Shown here one piece after another: positions 6,369 through 10,584 of a stretch of DNA of 10,584 nucleotides. The notes below the pieces were generated by a model, which did no database searches, was not told the origin of the DNA, and saw nothing but the letters and a program-made list of their open reading frames with translations. How positions within the stretch are numbered: the stretch's first letter is position 1; every line of letters begins with the position of its first letter. Made by a program: the position numbers and the translations under genes. Source of the stretch: SZUA-1377 sp964622255 (GTDB lineage: Bacteria; Campylobacterota; Campylobacteria; Campylobacterales; QNZT01); NCBI GenBank assembly GCA_964622255.1, contig CAZUPK010000048.1, positions 1 through 10,584 on the forward strand. The letters run 5' to 3'.

Positions 6369-9209
6369 ATGAAAATAGATTTTGAAAATAGTTTTTTGCA
6401 CTTTGAAACAGATGCTCCTTTGAGTGAAGTCATACCTATACTAAACAATTTTGGTTTAATAGTTTTAAAAGAGGAGAGTTCAAAGTATTTTATAAAAAAG
6501 GATATTTTACCTCTTCTAAAAGAGCATCAAAAAAGTTTTACAGAGGTTTTAATACTAACACTAGCAAAACAAAATCCATCTTGTAAACTTCTTTCACTCT
6601 CTTTAACTGAAGGCTTTAACTTAAGAGAGATAAATCTTTTTAGAACTATTATGCGATATGAAAATCAACTTGTTTTAGAGTTTAATATCCTAAAAATAGT
6701 TGATGCTTTGACAAAACATCATAAACTTTCAAAAAAACTTTTAGAGTTTTTCTATAAAAAAGCTGATAAAAAAGATGTTGAAGAGCTATTTAAAGAGATA
6801 AGTGATAGTGATGAAGATAGAGTGTTGAAACTTTTCTTTGAGATAGTAAAAAATATCACTAAGACAAACTTCTTCCTAAACAAACCGGCTATTAGTATCA
6901 AGATTGAAACTAAAAATCTAAAATCTTTCCTAAGAGGTATCCAGCCAAACATAGAGATGTTTGTTTTTCATAAAGATTTTAGTGGTATCCACTTAAGGAT
7001 GAGTAAAGTGGCAAGAGGAGGCATAAGATATAGCAGTCGGTATGATGATTTTAGAGTAGAGATAAAGTCTTTAATGGCAACTCAAGAGGGTAAAAATGCT
7101 ATCATCATCCCAAGCGGAGCAAAAGGCGGATTTGTCATAAGAAAAAAACCTTTAAGCAAAGATGATTTTGTAAAGATTTATAGGATGTATATAGATTCTT
7201 TGCTTGATTTGATAGATGATGAAGATAACTATTTTGTTGTTGCGGCAGATAAAGGGACATCAAATATGAGTGATGAAGCAAATGATATAGCTTTAAAAAG
7301 AGGATATTGGCTCGGTGATGCATTTGCTAGTGGAGGAAGTAGAGGTTATAGCCATAAAAAGATGGGTATAACAGCTAAAGGAGCTTTAAAGTCAGTTCAT
7401 AGATATTTCATAGAGAGGGGAATTGATTTTTATAAAACACCTATAAGAGTTGTGGGTATAGGTTCTATGGGTGGAGATGTCTTTGGAAATGGACTTTTAC
7501 AGAGTGAAAATTTTTTACTTGTAGGTGCTATCAGTCACAATGAGATTTTTGTAGATCCAAATCCAGATAAAAAAAGAGCATACAAAGAGAGAAAGAGACT
7601 TTTTAACTCAAAAGCTCATAAGTGGAGTGATTTTGATAAGAGCATCTTGAGTGAGGGAGGTTTTGTTATAAAAAGAAACCAAAAGGATATAAAACTCTCT
7701 TTACTAAGTAAAAAATTTTTAAAGATAAAAAAAGATGTGGTAGATGCCGAAGAGATAGCAATCGCCTTGTTGAAACTTGATGTAGATATGATATATAACG
7801 GAGGAGTTGGAACATATTTTAAAGCTTCAACACAGACAAATTTAGAAGTAGGTGACAAAGAAAACGAATATGTTCGAATAGATGCAAACTTGATAAAAGC
7901 AAAAGCAGTTTGTGAGGGTGGAAACTTAGGCTTTACTCAAAAAGCAAGATATGAGTATGCCTTAAATGGAGGATTTATAAATCTTGATAGCATAGATAAT
8001 AGTGCAGGGGTAAATACAAGTGATCACGAAGTAAATCTAAAGATACTTTTAAGTGGAGTAAAAAACAAAGATGAAGTATTGCTCTCACTTAAACCTTGGG
8101 TGGAAAATACTGTTTTGTGGGATAACTATTTTCAATCACTATCTATCTCTTTGGATAGGTTAAGAAGCAAAGAAAATCTAAAAAGATTTATAAAAACCAT
8201 ACATATTTTGGAAAACTCTTTGGAAGTATTTGAGAGAAGATTTTTTAGTTTGCCAAATGATAAACAAATAGAGCTTGTTATAGATGATGAAGAGATGCTT
8301 ATAAGACCGGCTTTGGCAGTTTTGCTTTTGTATGCAAAGATATTTTTAAAAGATTTGTTAAATAAAAGCAGTATGATAGATGATGAACCTTTTTTCAAAA
8401 GATATCTTTTTAAATATTTTCCAAAAGATTTTAAACTTTTATATGAAGATGAGATACTCTCTCACCCCCTAAAAAGAGAGATTATCTCTATGATAATAGC
8501 AAATAAGATTATAAACTATCAAGGTGCAAGTTTTGTATATGACTATCAAATATTGGGAGAGAAAAAGTTCTTACAAAAAATAAAAGCATATCTTATGACA
8601 AATCAACTTTTTGACTTAAACGATAACCGATATGAGATATATAGAAAAGATTTTAAAGAGGATGTTAAAAAGCAGTATCAAGAACTTTTAAAAATAGAAA
8701 AAGAGATGGAGTCAAATGTCAAATGGCTACTACAAAATTTTAATGAAAGTGAACTTAACTTTGAGTTTTTATTAAGCTTTAAAGATAAGATAGATAAAAA
8801 AAGCCTTGATATAGCAAGTTATAAGTTTGTATTGGCTTCTATAAAGGTGCAAAAGCTAACAAATAAACCTTTTGATTTTTGTATGAAAGTTGTAAATAAA
8901 CTTATAGATATCTTTTTTATAACTTTGCTCTTAGAAAAACTTGATGAAATCATAGTAAAAGATAGTAACAAAGAGTTACTAAAAACTCAACTTGAACAGA
9001 TGCTTGGTAACTTTGTGGTAAAAATAGTAAAAGATACCATAGTAAATCTATCAGAAAATGATAACATAAAAGAGAGTTTGATAGACTATGTTAAGTCAAA
9101 AGAGTTTGATTTGCAAGATTATCAAAACAGAATAGATGAGTTAAAACAAAATGACAGTTTTTCTATCTATCAGATAGCGGTTTTGGTAAATAGTTTAGTG
9201 TTAATCTGA
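6369..9209 (+). CDS. NAD-specific glutamate dehydrogenase, short form of the large bacterial family
   Basis: This enzyme deaminates glutamate to 2-oxoglutarate and ammonia with NAD, feeding amino acid carbon into the TCA cycle. The 946-residue protein has the catalytic core of the large bacterial NAD-GDHs: RGGIRYSSRYDDFRVE (217-231), PSGAKGGFV with the probable catalytic Lys (248-256), AADKGTSNMSDEAN (292-305), GDAFASGGSRGYSHKKMGITAKGA (316-339), a Rossmann nucleotide motif VVGIGSMGGDVFGNG (361-375), and NGGVGTYFKAS, CEGGNLGFTQ and NSAGVNTSDHEVN (544-556). About 200 residues precede the core and about 385 helical ones follow. The classic family members are about 1,600 residues, so most of their N-terminal extension is missing. 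The ATG at 6369 has AAGGA 7 bases ahead. It is a single gene; the next gene has its own promoter-like box at its stop codon. Confidence 0.93.
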   Translation: MKIDFENSFLHFETDAPLSEVIPILNNFGLIVLKEESSKYFIKKDILPLLKEHQKSFTEVLILTLAKQNPSCKLLSLSLTEGFNLREINLFRTIMRYENQLVLEFNILKIVDALTKHHKLSKKLLEFFYKKADKKDVEELFKEISDSDEDRVLKLFFEIVKNITKTNFFLNKPAISIKIETKNLKSFLRGIQPNIEMFVFHKDFSGIHLRMSKVARGGIRYSSRYDDFRVEIKSLMATQEGKNAIIIPSGAKGGFVIRKKPLSKDDFVKIYRMYIDSLLDLIDDEDNYFVVAADKGTSNMSDEANDIALKRGYWLGDAFASGGSRGYSHKKMGITAKGALKSVHRYFIERGIDFYKTPIRVVGIGSMGGDVFGNGLLQSENFLLVGAISHNEIFVDPNPDKKRAYKERKRLFNSKAHKWSDFDKSILSEGGFVIKRNQKDIKLSLLSKKFLKIKKDVVDAEEIAIALLKLDVDMIYNGGVGTYFKASTQTNLEVGDKENEYVRIDANLIKAKAVCEGGNLGFTQKARYEYALNGGFINLDSIDNSAGVNTSDHEVNLKILLSGVKNKDEVLLSLKPWVENTVLWDNYFQSLSISLDRLRSKENLKRFIKTIHILENSLEVFERRFFSLPNDKQIELVIDDEEMLIRPALAVLLLYAKIFLKDLLNKSSMIDDEPFFKRYLFKYFPKDFKLLYEDEILSHPLKREIISMIIANKIINYQGASFVYDYQILGEKKFLQKIKAYLMTNQLFDLNDNRYEIYRKDFKEDVKKQYQELLKIEKEMESNVKWLLQNFNESELNFEFLLSFKDKIDKKSLDIASYKFVLASIKVQKLTNKPFDFCMKVVNKLIDIFFITLLLEKLDEIIVKDSNKELLKTQLEQMLGNFVVKIVKDTIVNLSENDNIKESLIDYVKSKEFDLQDYQNRIDELKQNDSFSIYQIAVLVNSLVLI

Positions 9210-9215
9210 TAAAAT
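9210..9215 (+). promoter_or_regulatory. Possible -10 box of the antitoxin gene
   Basis: TGATAAAATACAG overlaps the TGA stop of the dehydrogenase gene. TAAAAT lies 37 bases before the antitoxin ATG at 9253, whose ribosome site AGGAG is at 9241-9245. Toxin-antitoxin promoters are commonly self-repressed by the antitoxin, but I see no clear operator palindrome beyond this box. Confidence 0.4.
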
Positions 9216-9252
9216 ACAGTAAAAAAACACCAGTATTTTTAGGAGTTGATTT

Positions 9253-9507
9253 ATGACTGTTACAAAAACTCAAAATATGCAAAAAGTAACTATAACTATC
9301 CCCTCATCTATGAAAGAAAAAGCTGATGAGTTAAAAAGGGGTTTAAATATCTCTTTAAATTCGCTTTTTAAAAATGCTTTGGAAGAGTATATAAAAAAAG
9401 TCGAGTTGAAAAAGTGGGAAGAAGGAGCTAAAAAAGCTTCACAAAATAAAGAGTATATTAAAACTTCAAAAGAGTTTGATATAACGGATGAGTTTTATGA
9501 GTATTAA
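9253..9507 (+). CDS. Ribbon-helix-helix antitoxin-like protein
   Basis: An 84-residue small protein with the layout of type II antitoxins of the ribbon-helix-helix (CopG/RelB/MazE-like) class. A beta strand, KVTITIP (11-17), is followed by helix one (MKEKADELKRG) and helix two (SLNSLFKNALEEYIKK), the DNA-binding half that forms a dimer. The rest is a charged tail, with KWEEGAKKASQNKEY in the middle and DITDEFYEY at the end, the usual toxin-binding part. The ATG follows AGGAG with 7 bases between. The stop codon overlaps the start of a short toxin-like frame, ATG at 9497, by 11 bases, the usual antitoxin-toxin arrangement. Because the toxin looks broken, this may now be an orphan regulator or antidote. 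The exact antitoxin family cannot be settled by eye. Confidence 0.8.
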   Translation: MTVTKTQNMQKVTITIPSSMKEKADELKRGLNISLNSLFKNALEEYIKKVELKKWEEGAKKASQNKEYIKTSKEFDITDEFYEY

Positions 9508-9617
9508 TCAAGGAGAGATTTATAAAAAAATTAGGAGAGGTAGAAAAAAACTTTTTAAAAGATATTCATCAAACTATTTTAAAAGTTTTTAATCCCCAAT
9601 ATTCGATAAATCAATAG
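9497..9617 (+). pseudogene. Remnant of a MazF/PemK-type toxin gene: internal deletion and frameshift
   Basis: An ATG at 9497, overlapping the antitoxin end, begins MSINQGEIYKKI, which looks like the opening of a MazF-type mRNA-cutting toxin (xxQGEIYxxx). The frame then continues only to a stop at 9590-9592, 31 residues in all, with nothing toxin-like after about residue 10. In another phase, from about 9531 to the TAG at 9615-9617, the sequence reads LGEVEKNFLKDIHQTILKVF and then NPQYSINQ, which resembles the last helix of a MazF-like toxin. A normal toxin is about 105-115 residues, so roughly 60-70 central residues are gone and the phase changes at a run of seven A (9524-9530). The product should be inactive. 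The family call rests on short stretches and gene order, so it is tentative. ispG begins 8 bases further on. Confidence 0.55.
9546..9590. repeat. AT-rich inverted repeat inside the toxin remnant
   Basis: AAAAACTTTTTAAAA (9546-9560) pairs with TTTTAAAAGTTTTT (9577-9590), with one bulged base and a 16-base loop. The arms hold a single G-C pair, so it is a weak stem, and no T-run beyond the arm itself follows. It could act as a poor terminator or have arisen when the toxin gene was deleted. I would not call it a terminator from sequence alone. Confidence 0.35.
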
Positions 9618-9625
9618 GAAAAATT

Positions 9626-10584
9626 ATGATAAAAAGATACCCGACAAAAAAGATATATGTAGGAGATGTTGCCGTAGGTGGTGACGCTCCTATCTCTGTG
9701 CAGTCTATGACCTTTTCAAAAACGGAGGATGTTGAAGCTACGGTTGAACAGATAAAAAGACTTCACTTTGCAGGTTGTGATATAGTTAGAGTTGCTGTGC
9801 CGGATGAAAAAGCAGCACTAGCACTAAAAGAGATAAAAAAGCAGATAAGTTTGCCTTTGGTTGCGGATATACACTTTAACTATCGTTTAGCTTTGATAGC
9901 ATCCAAAACGGTGGATTGCGTCAGGATAAATCCCGGAAATATAGGAAGTAAGAAAAGAGTAAAAGAGGTAGTAAAAGCTTGTAAAGAAAGAAACTTACCT
10001 ATTAGGATAGGAGTAAATGCAGGTAGTTTAGAAGATGAGTTTGAAAACAGATACGGCACAACTCCTAAAGCGATGGTTGAATCTGCCTTGTATCATATAA
10101 AATACTTGGAAGATTTGGATTTTACGGATATAAAGGTGAGTTTAAAAGCAAGTGATGTTCAAAGAACAGTAGAAGCTTATAGACTTTTAAGACCGCTATG
10201 TGACTATCCTTTTCACCTTGGAGTAACAGAAGCTGGAACAAAGTTTCACTCAACTATAAAATCATCCATAGCTTTAGGAAGCCTACTTCTTGATGGTATC
10301 GGAGATACTATGAGAGTCTCTATGACTGGAGAGCTTGAAGAGGAGATAAAAGTTGCAAAAGCTATCTTAAAAGATGCCGGACTTGTAAAAGATGGAGTAA
10401 ATATCATCTCTTGCCCTACTTGTGGAAGATTGGAGGCAAACTTAGTAAAAGCGGTGAAAGAGGTAGAAGAGATAACAAAAGATATAAAAACTCCACTTGA
10501 TATTTCTGTTATGGGGTGTGTTGTAAATGCTATCGGCGAAGCAAAACATGCAGATGTCGCCATAGCTTATGGAAAAGGAAGTGG
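9626..10584 (+). CDS. ispG: IspG, 4-hydroxy-3-methylbut-2-enyl diphosphate synthase (3' end cut by window)
   Basis: IspG (GcpE) is a [4Fe-4S] enzyme that opens the ring of methylerythritol cyclodiphosphate to HMBPP, the next-to-last step of the MEP route to isoprenoids. 319 complete codons are visible of a usual 350-370. The TIM barrel begins PISVQSMTFSKTEDVEATV and goes on through ADIHFNYRLAL and VRINPGNIG, GVNAGSLE, and TEAGT. The cluster ligands are all present: Cys263 and Cys266 (SCPTCGR), Cys298 (MGCVVNAIGEA) and Glu305, seven residues later, matching the Cys-Cys-Cys-Glu set of the family. The short bacterial form is indicated, without the plant-like insert. The ATG at 9626 follows AGGA by about 6 bases. 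No separate promoter is evident; transcription may come through the antitoxin region. Only the C-terminal end is missing, through the window edge. Confidence 0.96.
   Translation, partial: MIKRYPTKKIYVGDVAVGGDAPISVQSMTFSKTEDVEATVEQIKRLHFAGCDIVRVAVPDEKAALALKEIKKQISLPLVADIHFNYRLALIASKTVDCVRINPGNIGSKKRVKEVVKACKERNLPIRIGVNAGSLEDEFENRYGTTPKAMVESALYHIKYLEDLDFTDIKVSLKASDVQRTVEAYRLLRPLCDYPFHLGVTEAGTKFHSTIKSSIALGSLLLDGIGDTMRVSMTGELEEEIKVAKAILKDAGLVKDGVNIISCPTCGRLEANLVKAVKEVEEITKDIKTPLDISVMGCVVNAIGEAKHADVAIAYGKGS

Noticed and set aside
10246..10563. 105-residue minus-strand frame opposite ispG
   Set aside because: It is the antisense shadow of the conserved IspG coding region, including the iron-sulfur cysteine motifs.

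Overview
This window looks like chromosomal DNA from a member of the Campylobacterota (Epsilonproteobacteria), probably a Sulfurimonas/Arcobacter-like organism rather than Campylobacter or Helicobacter. The reasons are the AT-rich sequence (about 35% G+C by hand count in feoB), heavy use of AAA, ATA, AGA and TTA codons, several short promoter-like boxes reading TAAAAT, a short NAD-dependent glutamate dehydrogenase, and an Opr-type porin. The genus is an inference; no marker gene in the window fixes it.

Layout. (1) Positions 1-606, minus strand: the 5' part of an unrecognised gene running off the left edge, at only about 22% G+C and without an ATG start. (2) Positions 607-1003: a control region with two inverted repeats that look like Fur (iron repressor) boxes. 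(3) Positions 1004-4417, plus strand: a tightly packed feoB-feoA-porin cluster for ferrous iron uptake, probably one iron-repressed operon. (4) Positions 4414-6242, minus strand: trpA (tryptophan synthase alpha chain, TTG start) followed by a subtilisin-like serine protease that is probably a lipoprotein. The protease stop codon overlaps the porin stop codon. (5) Positions 6369-9209, plus strand: a 946-residue NAD-dependent glutamate dehydrogenase of the large bacterial family in shortened form, divergent from trpA. (6) Positions 9253-9617: a ribbon-helix-helix antitoxin followed by what looks like the wreck of a MazF-type toxin gene, with start and tail present, the middle missing and the frame shifted. 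(7) From 9626 to the right edge: ispG (gcpE), an iron-sulfur enzyme of isoprenoid synthesis, lacking only its C-terminal end.

How the genes fit together. FeoB and FeoA form the inner-membrane Fe(II) importer. The adjoining porin, with an 11-base overlap and a 26-base gap along the cluster and iron boxes only at its head, is a candidate outer-membrane entry route for the same metal. TrpA, the dehydrogenase and IspG are housekeeping genes with no pathway link to each other. The protease is extracytoplasmic with unknown substrate. The antitoxin/toxin scar sits between two housekeeping genes, a usual place for such modules to insert and decay.

I found no CRISPR array, insertion sequence, tRNA or rRNA. 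No clear new multi-gene system is visible. The items most worth following are the porin tied to feo, the toxin remnant, and the very AT-rich unrecognised gene at the left edge.
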